Assembly (NCBI GenBank): GCA_026545225.1
Contig: CM048851.1
Coordinates: 31,371,956 to 31,435,955 of the forward strand
Length of the DNA stretch: 64,000 nucleotides
From: Cornus controversa
Lineage: Eukaryota > Streptophyta > Magnoliopsida > Cornales > Cornaceae
Direction: 5' to 3'
Of this stretch, positions 23,785 to 32,734 are shown in pieces. The translations under genes were made by a program, and so were the position numbers. How positions within the stretch are numbered: position 1 is the first letter of the stretch; each line of letters opens with the position of its first letter. The notes below the pieces were generated by a model. The model worked only from the letters and a program-made list of their open reading frames with translations, was not told where the DNA came from and did not search any database.

Positions 23785-24116
23785 GTGTCAGCTAGTAGTG
23801 ACGGAAAATTAATACTGTACACTCAGGATCAAGTACTCTCATTTTTTATCCATCTTTCTTATTTGCACATCTGGCAATTCACTTTGACAATTCTGGGCTT
23901 CTTTAGCTCAAAAAGTCTCATATGAAAATGCAAATGCAGGTTGAGAAAAATAAACAGGAGAGAGAGAGAGAGAGACAAAACTGAAGTATAGACTGAGCGA
24001 AATAAAAGGAGAACATGACAGATGTGAACAGACCGAAAAATGCAACCTTTGCATGTCAAACACATTTAAATCAACTAAACACACAAATCACTACTACCTC
24101 ACAAACAAAGCTAATA

Positions 24117-24158
<42 letters not shown>

Positions 24159-24554
24159 TAAAGAAATGACAATGTAAGATGAACTGATCAATGAAATGGC
24201 TATATATATATATGTGTGTGTAATTTTAATCTATACTAATTAAAAAAGAAACAAGTACATAGATAGATGCCAATTATAATGAAAGACGTACCAATCTTCA
24301 TTCAATTTAAGAAACAAAGATTTTTTTTTTTTTTTTAATTAATGTTGTACATGCCATCCTACACTCGAAAGTTACAAATACAGAAACAACTACAACAACA
24401 AAAATTCAAAAACAAACTTGATCAACAAAAACAACACTAAAAATTAAAACCCTAAAACTAAATCAAAATCTCAATTTAATAGATACCCATTGGCGTGATT
24501 GTCATTGTCATTATACTTAGAAGATAGATAGATAGATCGATCGATATAGAATAA
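21738..24554. other. Intergenic, 3' side of the ZF-HD gene
   Basis: AT-rich with many microsatellites: (TA)n 22770-22812, (CA)n 22915-22936, (GT)n 23742-23765 followed by (GA)n 23766-23783, and (GA)n 23957-23974 and 24137-24158. No coding region is supported. The part nearest 24554 should hold the ZF-HD 3' UTR. Confidence 0.6.
22385..22576. repeat. Tandem duplication, ~125 bp period
   Basis: The segment around TACTTATCAAGGACGGAGAG (22397) recurs at about 22525 with GACAGAGAG, each followed by an AAAGTAT purine-rich stretch. It is two imperfect copies with no gene. Confidence 0.7.
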
Positions 24555-25250
24555 TTAGGGTTTTTTACCGAGAGTGTGTTTGTTATTGTGCATCCAGACT
24601 TTGAGTACTTGCCTCTTCACTCCGGTTTCAGCACAGAATTGTTCCACCGTCGCCTCGTCGTGCTTCTGAATGCGCCACCCCAACCTCTCCGCAAACTCCA
24701 GCATCTTCTCCTTCTGTTCCTGAGTGAATTTCGTCCGGAATCGCTTTCGAGAACCACTACCGCCGCTGCCACCGCCACCGCTACTGCTAGGATTCGACAC
24801 GTCTTCCTGATCCTCTCTAGAAGCTGAGGGCAGCGCCAATGGCCGCGGAGGGGTCACGTGGAGGTACCCCGCCGCGTGCGGCCCCGTGCGATGGTAATAA
24901 GGCGTGAACTGCTGCTGGTGTTGGTGTTGGTGGAGGGGCTCGCCTTCCGTCTCTTTCCGGTGGAAGTTACGGTGGCAATTGCACGCCGCGCATCTTAGCG
25001 CGTCTAGGGTTCCTTCCTCGCCGGCGGCCATGAACTCTCCGCAGCCGTCCACGGCGTGCCGGCCGATGCCGACGGCGTGGTTCTTCAGACACTCCCTGTA
25101 CCTGTAGGTCCCGCCGCCGCCTCCTTTTCTGGCGGCGGACGCTCCCTCCCCTCCTCCACCGGCGTTGGCCGTCCTCTGCCTCTCGTAATTTTGCTGCGGC
25201 ACCTGAACCCCAATTTGCTCCCCTTGATCCTCGTGCTCGTCATACTCCAT
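24555..25250 (-). CDS. Zinc-finger homeodomain (ZF-HD) transcription factor
   Basis: 231 residues, intronless, as most plant ZF-HD genes are. The N terminus is acidic and then Gly-rich (1-47). The ZF-HD dimerisation zinc finger spans about 49-100, with C54, H58, H65, C70, C87, C90, C92, H93 and H97 in the family arrangement. A His/Gln/Pro-rich linker follows (101-166). The atypical homeodomain (about 168-227) has helix 3 reading VWMHNNKH, with Met210 where most homeodomains have Phe, which is typical of this family. A nuclear, DNA-binding dimeric regulator is expected. The finger [10 protein letters not shown] and homeodomain WRIQKHDE resemble the Arabidopsis ZHD8/9/10 (HB30/34/23) group, a placement made from memory. 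The ATG at 25250 is followed by a continuous frame to TAA. The CT-rich leader lies at 25251-25300. Confidence 0.95.
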   Translation of the reverse strand: MEYDEHEDQGEQIGVQVPQQNYERQRTANAGGGGEGASAARKGGGGGTYRYRECLKNHAVGIGRHAVDGCGEFMAAGEEGTLDALRCAACNCHRNFHRKETEGEPLHQHQHQQQFTPYYHRTGPHAAGYLHVTPPRPLALPSASREDQEDVSNPSSSGGGGSGGSGSRKRFRTKFTQEQKEKMLEFAERLGWRIQKHDEATVEQFCAETGVKRQVLKVWMHNNKHTLGKKP

Positions 25251-25678
25251 TTTCTCACTCTACTTTCTCTCTCTACACTCCCTCTCTTCAACTGATTATC
25301 TACATCGCCAACAACTCAGCAGATCGAACACACACCCCACCGTCACCGCCAATATAAACTTAGCGTATATCTATCTATCTATATATATATATATATATAT
25401 TTATGTATATGTAACTAATCCAATAAATATAATATATATATAAAGAGATTGATCAGAAAATGAGCAGATAAGAGGAAGACGAGGGTGTGGACATGAATTA
25501 ACCCGTCTGCAAAAAAAAAAAAAACAAAAGGGTCTTACTTCTAGGCTTTCATATCCCACTTTCTTAATTTTTTTGTTTTCTCTCTCTTACCCTAAATTTT
25601 CTCTCTCTAAGTTACGGTTGATTAAGGGATGGTTTTACCGGCTGTTGTCGGTAATGTTTTGCTCCCTCGGCTAACAGC

Positions 25679-25719
<41 letters not shown>

Positions 25720-26556
25720 CACACACACACACATATAAATGCTGTTTGTTTCCTGTAGTAATTTTAATATCATTGTTTTAATAAGATAAAAGTTTGGGAG
25801 TCAGAAATTACTTTTCAGTAAACATGAGAAAGGAAAATTTAGTAGCCTGTCCTGTCCGGTCAAATATAATGACGTCGGAGAAAACTGAAAAAGGCAGTCT
25901 TTCGGAACTTTGTCCTTTCCTCTTTCCTCTCTCTTCCCTCTCTCTCTTCTTTTTTATTTTTTATTTTTTATTTTTTGTTCTTTTGCCCGACAGACAGGTC
26001 TTACTGTTTGGTAACAAGGAAATTGATTTCAGTTCCACACACACACACACAGAGACACACACATTTCTCTAACTTCATTTATAGTCGTGACAGATCTTCC
26101 AAGCTCATACCCGTACTATTAAATTTTCCTCTAGTACTACCTTGTCGAGATTGTATTTCTAATTCTAGAATCTACTAGTCAAATAAAAATAATAATAATA
26201 ATAATAATATAATATGACAAAAAAATTAGGATATTATTTCATTATTATCTTAATATTTCAATGTGAATCAAACTAATGATATGATCAAATTTAGCTAACC
26301 AATAAAATTACAATAAATATAAATATACCTATTCATAAAATTCATGATTCAGATTGGCTCAATTTTTCGACATCTAAATTAAAAAATAATTCAATCCAAT
26401 GGTTTCACTGTTTTGTTTGAATCAAAATCAAAACTTTTATCTGTGCAACCGAAGCAAATCATATTGTTCGAGTTGGCTTGGATCATATCAATGCTTTGGT
26501 TTTGAAAGATATCAACTTGAGAGTCAAAGAGCTCTTAGCATCACAATAAAGGCATC
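25251..26556. other. ZF-HD promoter and 5' flank
   Basis: On the gene's strand this is upstream sequence. A CT-rich leader lies at 25251-25300 and (TA)n tracts at 25379-25401 and 25678-25702, the second followed by (GA)n and (CA)n. A long TC/TTTTA-rich stretch runs 25915-25980, and (CA)n at 26037-26064. No other gene is seen. The Tat element inserted about 1.3 kb upstream of the ZF-HD ATG. Confidence 0.6.
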
Positions 26557-26561
26557 AAGAT

Positions 26562-26868
26562 TGTAGCACAAGAAAATCGCCGCATAACACGTGTAATCAA
26601 CAGGATACGTGGCAGCCATGTCATCCCCGACAAAATAACGTAGACATAAAAGAAATTCCGAGATCTCCTCCCAAATTGCCAACATTTGAGCACTGAATTC
26701 CGGCAGCCAATAAAGGCATAATTTCATCCTATTAAACGAAGAAATTAAGGGCACAATCAATGTATTCATGACACTATTTAAATGATGGAAAAGAGAATGA
26801 AAAGGATATTTTTTGGAGAGAAAGAAAATTTCTCTGTTAAGTGTAGTAGCATTTTTTCTGTACCTACA
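26562..26868 (+). repeat. 5' LTR of element 1
   Basis: TGTAGCAC...CCTACA, 307 bp. It contains ACACGTGT (26587-26594) and ACGTGGC (26607-26613), both ACGT-core motifs like abscisic-acid response elements. A TATTTAAA TATA-like box lies near 26775, followed by a purine-rich end. Confidence 0.95.
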
Positions 26869-26871
26869 CTT

Positions 26872-26889
26872 TGGCGCCGTCTGTGGGAA
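26872..26889 (+). other. Primer-binding site of element 1
   Basis: TGGCGCCGTCTGTGGGAA, three bases after the LTR. Its first nine bases fit the 3' end of plant tRNA-Asp; the rest diverges, so the priming tRNA is not certain. Element 2 has nearly the same site. Confidence 0.85.
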
Positions 26890-26920
26890 ACGAAACAGTC
26901 TAAAGATTCCTGAGGAGTTT

Positions 26921-28927
26921 ATGCCTGTACAGCTACGTTCCGGAACCATAACGGGGCAACCGTCACCCTCACCAGATCACTCGATGGACCAGAATCAGAC
27001 ACAAGAACAACTCCTGCAGGAGATGCGGAAACAGTTGGAAGAATCCAACCGAAGGAACGAACTACTACAGGAAAAGATCGCCCGACTCACTGAAAAAAGA
27101 CCGGAGAACGCTTCCCCTGAGAGGGGGGCATCGGTAGAATATAATTCTGCTCGAGACGAAGGACGGACAGCTGAACTACCAGGATCCCAAACCACCAGAC
27201 CGGACGTCAGTTACGACGCACTGACCAAGCGACTGGAGGAGGTTAACGCCGATATCAAGGATCTGAAGAACCTGACCCCCGCGGATCTGGCAACACAGGT
27301 CGCTAGCAAGGTGATACAGTCTCCTTTTTCAGACGAAATAAGAAAGTCTCCTAATCCGAAGAAATTCACTCTCCCGAGCTTCATCACCTTCGACGGCACG
27401 ACCGACCCTGTTGACCACCTCTTTCATGTGCAGCAAAGAATGACTCTGTACGCTGAGGACGAAAACCTCATGTGCAAGGTGTTTCCAACTAGCCTGTCCG
27501 GAGCGGCTCTAACTTGGTTTAAACAACAGCCTTCAGGAACAATTCCCAGTTTCACAAAACTGTGTGAGCTTTTCATCGCTCAATACATCGGTAACCGGCG
27601 ACAGAAGAAAACAATTTCTTCACTTTTTACCATGAAGCAAACAAAGGGGGAGACCCTGAAATCCTTCATGACCAGATTCAATCTGGAAATGTCTCTGATA
27701 GACGGCTGCGACCAGGCCGCGGCCGTGGAAGCCTTCAAAATAGCCATGATCCCCGGTTCAAAATTCCACTCATCCTTAGTCAGGAAAACTCCCAAGACTA
27801 TGGGCGATCTAAATGCCAAGGCGCAGGGATATCTCAGCCTCGAGGAAGATGAAGCCCTGAGACAGCAAAGGACAGCACTGATCAGCGTGGGGTCCATGCC
27901 CAAGGACAAGGGCGATAAACCAAAGACTCAAAGCAGGATACCCCTCGTACCTTCTACGTCAGGGAAACGACCCAGGATCGAAGAAAAGAACACGCCACTG
28001 AAATGCACCCTGGCAAGATTATATCAAGAAAACAAGGGCCGGGGCATATTCCGAACACCTCCACCGATCCGAGTCCCAGCCGAACTCAGAGATAAAAGCA
28101 AACACTGCGCGCTACACCAGGATTACGGCCACACCACTAATGAATGCCGGAATCTCAGAGGCCAGACAGAGGCGATCATCGCCAAAGGAGGTCTAGCGGA
28201 GTACGTGGTGAAGGGACAACCTAATCAGAACGAACGCAGTGCTCCAGACCGAAGAGAGAATCTGAACCAGAATCCAGTCAGGACGATCAATACAATACAC
28301 GGCTACGCAACCAAAGTGGACCAAGGATCGAATCGATCCGTCCTTCGCCAAGCAAAAAGAATACAGAAGATGGTGGAAATAAATTCTATTCAAACCACAG
28401 GTTCCGCCACCCAGATTACATTCGGAGATCCAGACCTAATGAGGGTACAACTCCCTCATGAAGATCCACTGGTGATTAGTCTATTGGTGGCCAATTGTTG
28501 GGTCAAGAGAGTACTCGTCGACGCAGGGTCGAGCGCAAATGTAATGACACTGGAGGTATTCAAGCAGCTAGGAATTGGAGGCGACCAGATCAAGCGAGCC
28601 GAAGGTCCGCTAGTAGGATTCGACGGAAATAAAGTACTCCCAACTGGAACAGTAGCACTGTCTGTGACGGCAGCGCTAAGGACGCTCAGGGAATCATTTG
28701 TGATAGCAGACGTACACTCTTCGTACAACCTTATAATGGGAAGGGGTTGGATTCACAGAATGCAAGGAGTGCCATCAACCCTGCACCAAGTGATGAGATG
28801 TCTAACTCCTAATGGCAAAGGAACTGTGGACCTTCGGGGTGATCAGGTAGCCGCGAAGGAATGCTACTCGCTCACCATCAGGAGCACACCGAGAGATGAG
28901 AAAACTTCAGAAGCCAACAACCAATAG
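26921..28927 (+). CDS. Gag-protease polyprotein of element 1
   Basis: 668 codons from the first ATG after the primer-binding site; the open frame itself extends back into the LTR without an ATG. An N-terminal coiled-coil-like region lies around residues 25-65, and a retrotransposon gag domain around 145-310 (words such as LSGAALTWF and FTMKQTKGETL). A CX2HX4HX4C zinc knuckle variant follows at about 28104-28147. The C-terminal third is an aspartic protease with DAGSS at about 28520, where canonical enzymes have D-T/S-G; alanine there is unusual. It ends at UAG 28925-28927. Pol follows in the same frame. Confidence 0.92.
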   Translation: MPVQLRSGTITGQPSPSPDHSMDQNQTQEQLLQEMRKQLEESNRRNELLQEKIARLTEKRPENASPERGASVEYNSARDEGRTAELPGSQTTRPDVSYDALTKRLEEVNADIKDLKNLTPADLATQVASKVIQSPFSDEIRKSPNPKKFTLPSFITFDGTTDPVDHLFHVQQRMTLYAEDENLMCKVFPTSLSGAALTWFKQQPSGTIPSFTKLCELFIAQYIGNRRQKKTISSLFTMKQTKGETLKSFMTRFNLEMSLIDGCDQAAAVEAFKIAMIPGSKFHSSLVRKTPKTMGDLNAKAQGYLSLEEDEALRQQRTALISVGSMPKDKGDKPKTQSRIPLVPSTSGKRPRIEEKNTPLKCTLARLYQENKGRGIFRTPPPIRVPAELRDKSKHCALHQDYGHTTNECRNLRGQTEAIIAKGGLAEYVVKGQPNQNERSAPDRRENLNQNPVRTINTIHGYATKVDQGSNRSVLRQAKRIQKMVEINSIQTTGSATQITFGDPDLMRVQLPHEDPLVISLLVANCWVKRVLVDAGSSANVMTLEVFKQLGIGGDQIKRAEGPLVGFDGNKVLPTGTVALSVTAALRTLRESFVIADVHSSYNLIMGRGWIHRMQGVPSTLHQVMRCLTPNGKGTVDLRGDQVAAKECYSLTIRSTPRDEKTSEANNQ

Positions 28928-28933
28928 CAATCA
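28922..28933 (+). promoter_or_regulatory. Leaky stop context between gag-pro and pol
   Basis: The junction reads CAA-UAG-CAA-UCA. UAG followed by CAR-YYA is the known type I readthrough signal first described in tobacco mosaic virus. Pol continues in the same frame with no stop and no usable ATG for at least 160 bp, so readthrough is the simplest way to make pol here. Function is inference. Confidence 0.7.
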
Positions 28934-31900
28934 CAGAAACCCAGTGTTCCCGAGGGACGGGAGGTCACGGGCATAGCACAACCAGTCGAGCCACTTTTAG
29001 AAGTCCAACTAGGCGACCCAGGAGAAAGCAAAAGTACACGTATCGGGACCTTACTATCAAAAAAGGAGAAGGAAGAGCTGATTGAAGTATTGAGAAGAAA
29101 TAGAGATGTGTTTGCCTGGACCCACCTCGACATGCCAGGGATGGACCCCAAATTGGCAAGGCATACATTGAACGTGGACCCTAGCTGCATACCCGTTAAA
29201 CAGAAGCAGAGGAGGTTTGCCCCGGAGAGAAACCAGATAATAGCCGAAGAGGTACAACGCCTGCTCCAAGCAAACCTTATCAGAGAGGTAAAATACCCAG
29301 AGTGGCTTTCCAACGTAGTGGTGGTTCAGAAGAAAAATGGGAAGTGGAGGGTCTGCATCGACTTCACCAACTTGAACAAGGCTTGCCCGAAGGATAGCTT
29401 CCCACTGCCCAAGATAGACCAGATGGTAGACGCTACCGCCGGCTACGAACTACTAACCTTCTTGGATGCATACTCAGGCTACAACCAGATCCCAATGGAT
29501 CCGAGGGATGAGGAGAAGACCTCGTTCATTACCGAACGAGGGACTTACTGTTATAAGGTAATGCCTTTCGGCTTGAAAAATGCGGGAGCGACGTACCAAC
29601 GAATGATCAATTGTGTCTTCAAAAAACATATTGGCAATACTGTAGAGGCATACATTGACGATATGGTGGTCAAAAGCAAAATGAGACTACACCATCTGCA
29701 ACATCTACAGGAGATATTCAAAACCCTCAGAGAGCATCGACTGAGATTGAACCCATCAAAATGTACTTTCGGAGTATCATCGGGTCAATTTCTCGGTCAC
29801 ATGGTCAGCCAGACAGGAATAGAAATAAGTCCTTCCCAGGTGACAGCACTAATCCAGATATCAGAGCCGAAGACTCAACGAGATGTCCAAGTCCTAACCG
29901 GACGAATCGCCGCACTCAGTAGATTCGTATCACGCCTATCGGATAAATGCAAGCCCTTCTTTGATGTTATCCGAAAGAAAAAGGGCAAAGTTTGGGGAGC
30001 AGAACAGTCGGAAGCTTTAGAAAGGCTGAAATTATACATGTCCTCGGCACCTATACTAGCAATACCAAAGACGGGGGAGAAATTACATCTATATCTGGCT
30101 GTGTCCAAAGTATCGACAAGTGCCGCCCTAGTCAGAGAAGAGGACGGAAAGCAGTATCCGGTATACTATTCCAGCAAAACCATGACTGATGCCGAAGGCA
30201 GATACTCGAAAGCCGAGAAACTGATTCTGGCCTTGGTGCACGCAAAGAAGAAGCTAAGACACTACTTTGAATCACATCAGATAGTTGTCCCAACCAATCT
30301 ACCGCTTAAGGCAATCCTTGGCAAGCCAGACATGACGGGGAGAATGATGAAATGGGCAATGGATCTCAGCGCTTACGACATCCTCTTCATTCCTCGAACG
30401 GCTCGCAAGGGTCAGGTGTTGGCCGAATTCTTGTTGGAATACGACGACCCAGATGAAGAAGCAGAAAGCTTGTCGCACTGGAGAATATATGTAGATGGAT
30501 CGTCAAGCCAGAGCGGGGCAGGAGCCGGGGTAGAAGTAGTAACCCCCGACGGGATTACTTTACACCATGCCGTCCGATTTGATTTCGATGCCTCTAACAA
30601 TGTAGCAGAATATGAAGCCCTTCTCGCCGGGCTCCGGCTAGCAAGGTCATTACAAATCAAAAGGCTAGCGATACTCAGTGATTCACAACTGATAGTGAAT
30701 CAAGTAAACGGGGAATTCCAAGCTAAGGAGGATAAGATGAACGCGTATCGAGAAGTCGTGCTCGAGATCATGAAAGAGTTCGACGAGGTAGCCTTAAATC
30801 ACATTCCACGTGAGGAAAATGAGGCAGCCGACAGGCTGGCGTACTCGGCTTCTAGCGCGGACGAATCTTTAACCAGAGTGTCATCCGTAGAAGAATTGAC
30901 GGAACCGAGCATCGGGAAACCATCGGAAGTATTCACAATCCCCAGAGAATCAAGCTGGATTGATCCAATAGAGGCGTACCTAAGGAACGGAACCCTTCCC
31001 GAACAGAAAAAGGAGGCAAAGAAGCTGAAAATGAAGGCTCTGAGGTACACAATCGTCAACAACCACCTTTACAGGAGATCATTCTCAGGACCATTATTAA
31101 AATGTCTAGCACCATCCGAAGCCAAGAAGGTCTTGAAAGAGATTCACGACGGGGTTTGTGGAAACCATTCTGGGGGCCGATCTTTAGCTCACAAAGCCTT
31201 GACAATCGGATATTTCTGGCCATACATGTCCCGAGACGCAGCGGAATACTCCCGAAACTGTGACAAGTGCCAAAAGCACGCCCAGCTGCTACACCAGCCA
31301 CCGGGAGACTTAAATCCAATGACCAGCCCCTGGCCCTTCGCCCAGTGGGGGATAGACATGGTGGGACCCTTGCCAATAGCAGCGCAGAAGAAAAAGTACG
31401 TTCTCCTAGCAACGGACTACTTCACCAAATGGGTCGAAGCCGAAGCATACGCATTTGTGACCCACGTGCAGGTCATTAAATTCATTTGGAACCATATCAT
31501 ATGTCGCTTCGGCATCCCCTCGGCAATCATCATGGATAACGGAAAAAACCTAGACAATCAGTTCACCCAGGGATTCTTTGTCAAATACGGAATCAACCAA
31601 CGACTCTCCTCAATATCATACCCACAAGGGAATGGACAGGCAGAGATTACAAACAAAACCATTTTTGAAAATATAAAGAAGAAGCTTGAGGAAAGGAAAG
31701 GCCGTTGGCTGGACGAACTACCGAATGTCCTCTGGGCATATCGGACCACCCCTCGAAGACCTACAGGTAGCAGCCCCTTCAATCTGACTTACGGGATGGA
31801 AGCAGTGATTCCGGTCGAGCTAGGCATCCCAACCCTAAGGATCGAATCGTTCGAAGAACACCAGAACGATCAACAGATCGGACACGACATCGACTTGATC

Positions 31901-32197
31901 GAGGAAAAGAGAGAAGTTGCACGGATTAGGGTGGCGGCCTACCAGCAGAGACTTCGCAAGGCGTACAACAAGAAGGTCCTACCTCGATCGTTCGAACAAG
32001 GAGATTGGGTTTTGCGCAAGGTGACCAGCAACACCAGAGAACCAAACGCAGGAAAGTTCGCGGCTAAATGGGAAGGTCCATTTGAGATAATCGAGGTTAT
32101 TGGAAAAGGAGCATACAGGTTACGAAGGGTACACGGCAGTGAGGCCATGGTCGAAAAACCTTGGAACGCAACGCATCTAAAAAGGTACTACGTGTAA
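28928..32197 (+). CDS. Pol of element 1: RT, dual RNase H, integrase
   Basis: About 1,089 codons in the frame of gag-pro, expected to be made as a readthrough fusion. The reverse transcriptase active site YIDD is at 29651-29662. After it comes a gypsy-type RNase H that has lost catalytic acidic residues (connection-like), then a second RNase H starting YVDGSS at 30488 with a DSQL motif. Integrase has an HHCC zinc-binding part (H at 31144, CDKC at 31260-31271). Its catalytic triad is D 31355-31357, D 31535-31537 and E 31643-31645, with exactly 35 residues between the last two. The frame is intact to TAA 32195-32197. It copies the element's RNA into DNA and inserts it. Confidence 0.95.
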   Translation, partial: QSQKPSVPEGREVTGIAQPVEPLLEVQLGDPGESKSTRIGTLLSKKEKEELIEVLRRNRDVFAWTHLDMPGMDPKLARHTLNVDPSCIPVKQKQRRFAPERNQIIAEEVQRLLQANLIREVKYPEWLSNVVVVQKKNGKWRVCIDFTNLNKACPKDSFPLPKIDQMVDATAGYELLTFLDAYSGYNQIPMDPRDEEKTSFITERGTYCYKVMPFGLKNAGATYQRMINCVFKKHIGNTVEAYIDDMVVKSKMRLHHLQHLQEIFKTLREHRLRLNPSKCTFGVSSGQFLGHMVSQTGIEISPSQVTALIQISEPKTQRDVQVLTGRIAALSRFVSRLSDKCKPFFDVIRKKKGKVWGAEQSEALERLKLYMSSAPILAIPKTGEKLHLYLAVSKVSTSAALVREEDGKQYPVYYSSKTMTDAEGRYSKAEKLILALVHAKKKLRHYFESHQIVVPTNLPLKAILGKPDMTGRMMKWAMDLSAYDILFIPRTARKGQVLAEFLLEYDDPDEEAESLSHWRIYVDGSSSQSGAGAGVEVVTPDGITLHHAVRFDFDASNNVAEYEALLAGLRLARSLQIKRLAILSDSQLIVNQVNGEFQAKEDKMNAYREVVLEIMKEFDEVALNHIPREENEAADRLAYSASSADESLTRVSSVEELTEPSIGKPSEVFTIPRESSWIDPIEAYLRNGTLPEQKKEAKKLKMKALRYTIVNNHLYRRSFSGPLLKCLAPSEAKKVLKEIHDGVCGNHSGGRSLAHKALTIGYFWPYMSRDAAEYSRNCDKCQKHAQLLHQPPGDLNPMTSPWPFAQWGIDMVGPLPIAAQKKKYVLLATDYFTKWVEAEAYAFVTHVQVIKFIWNHIICRFGIPSAIIMDNGKNLDNQFTQGFFVKYGINQRLSSISYPQGNGQAEITNKTIFENIKKKLEERKGRWLDELPNVLWAYRTTPRRPTGSSPFNLTYGMEAVIPVELGIPTLRIESFEEHQNDQQIGHDIDLIEEKREVARIRVAAYQQRLRKAYNKKVLPRSFEQGDWVLRKVTSNTREPNAGKFAAKWEGPFEIIEVIGKGAYRLRRVHGSEAMVEKPWNATHLKRYYV

Positions 32198-32734
32198 GCC
32201 TTTGGGCATTTTCTTTTTATGAACCTGGAAATCTATTCATTGATGTTGTCCCACACCGGATGAACATTGAATCACGGTACTCTTAATATAACGGGATCCA
32301 CCCATCCCACCCAAAGGCAGTGGAATTGAGCGGCAAAGCCAAAAATTTGCCGCGCAGTGCCACTGTCTTAAATAATTTTGGCAAACACCTTCACATGTAT
32401 GGAATGAACTTCGGCATGACTAGCCGAACGTCTCAAATGAATAAAACCGGCCAAGGCATGACCAGCCGAGCGCCACAACTGAACGAGAGAACTCGGCATG
32501 ACTAGCCGAACGTCTCAAATGAATAAAATTGGCCAAGGCATCAAATGAATAAAATTGCTCTTTAGCATGAAATACGCCATTAGAACGGCCAAATATGGAT
32601 GAAAGTGCAGAATACAGAAAGTAAAGAGCAATGCCGGAAAAACAACAGAGATACCGAAAGAAAAAAGTTGTATTCCATTATAATAGAGTCTTCAAGAAAT
32701 ACATATGCACAAAAATAAGAATACAATGGCAAAA
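32198..32734 (+). other. Spacer after pol with ACTAGCCGAACG tandem repeats
   Basis: Non-coding part of element 1 between pol and the antisense ORF. From about 32412 to 32560 it carries imperfect repeats of GGCATGACTAGCCGAACG and CTCAAATGAATAAAA. Such spacer tandem repeats are common in Tat-lineage elements. Confidence 0.75.

Noticed and set aside
26524-26949. 141-codon minus-strand frame across the 5' LTR, repeated in the 3' LTR
   Set aside because: It runs from flanking DNA through the whole LTR into the leader, has no domain, and recurs only because the LTR is duplicated.
31056-31412. 118-codon minus-strand frame within pol
   Set aside because: Lies opposite the integrase domain with no features of its own.
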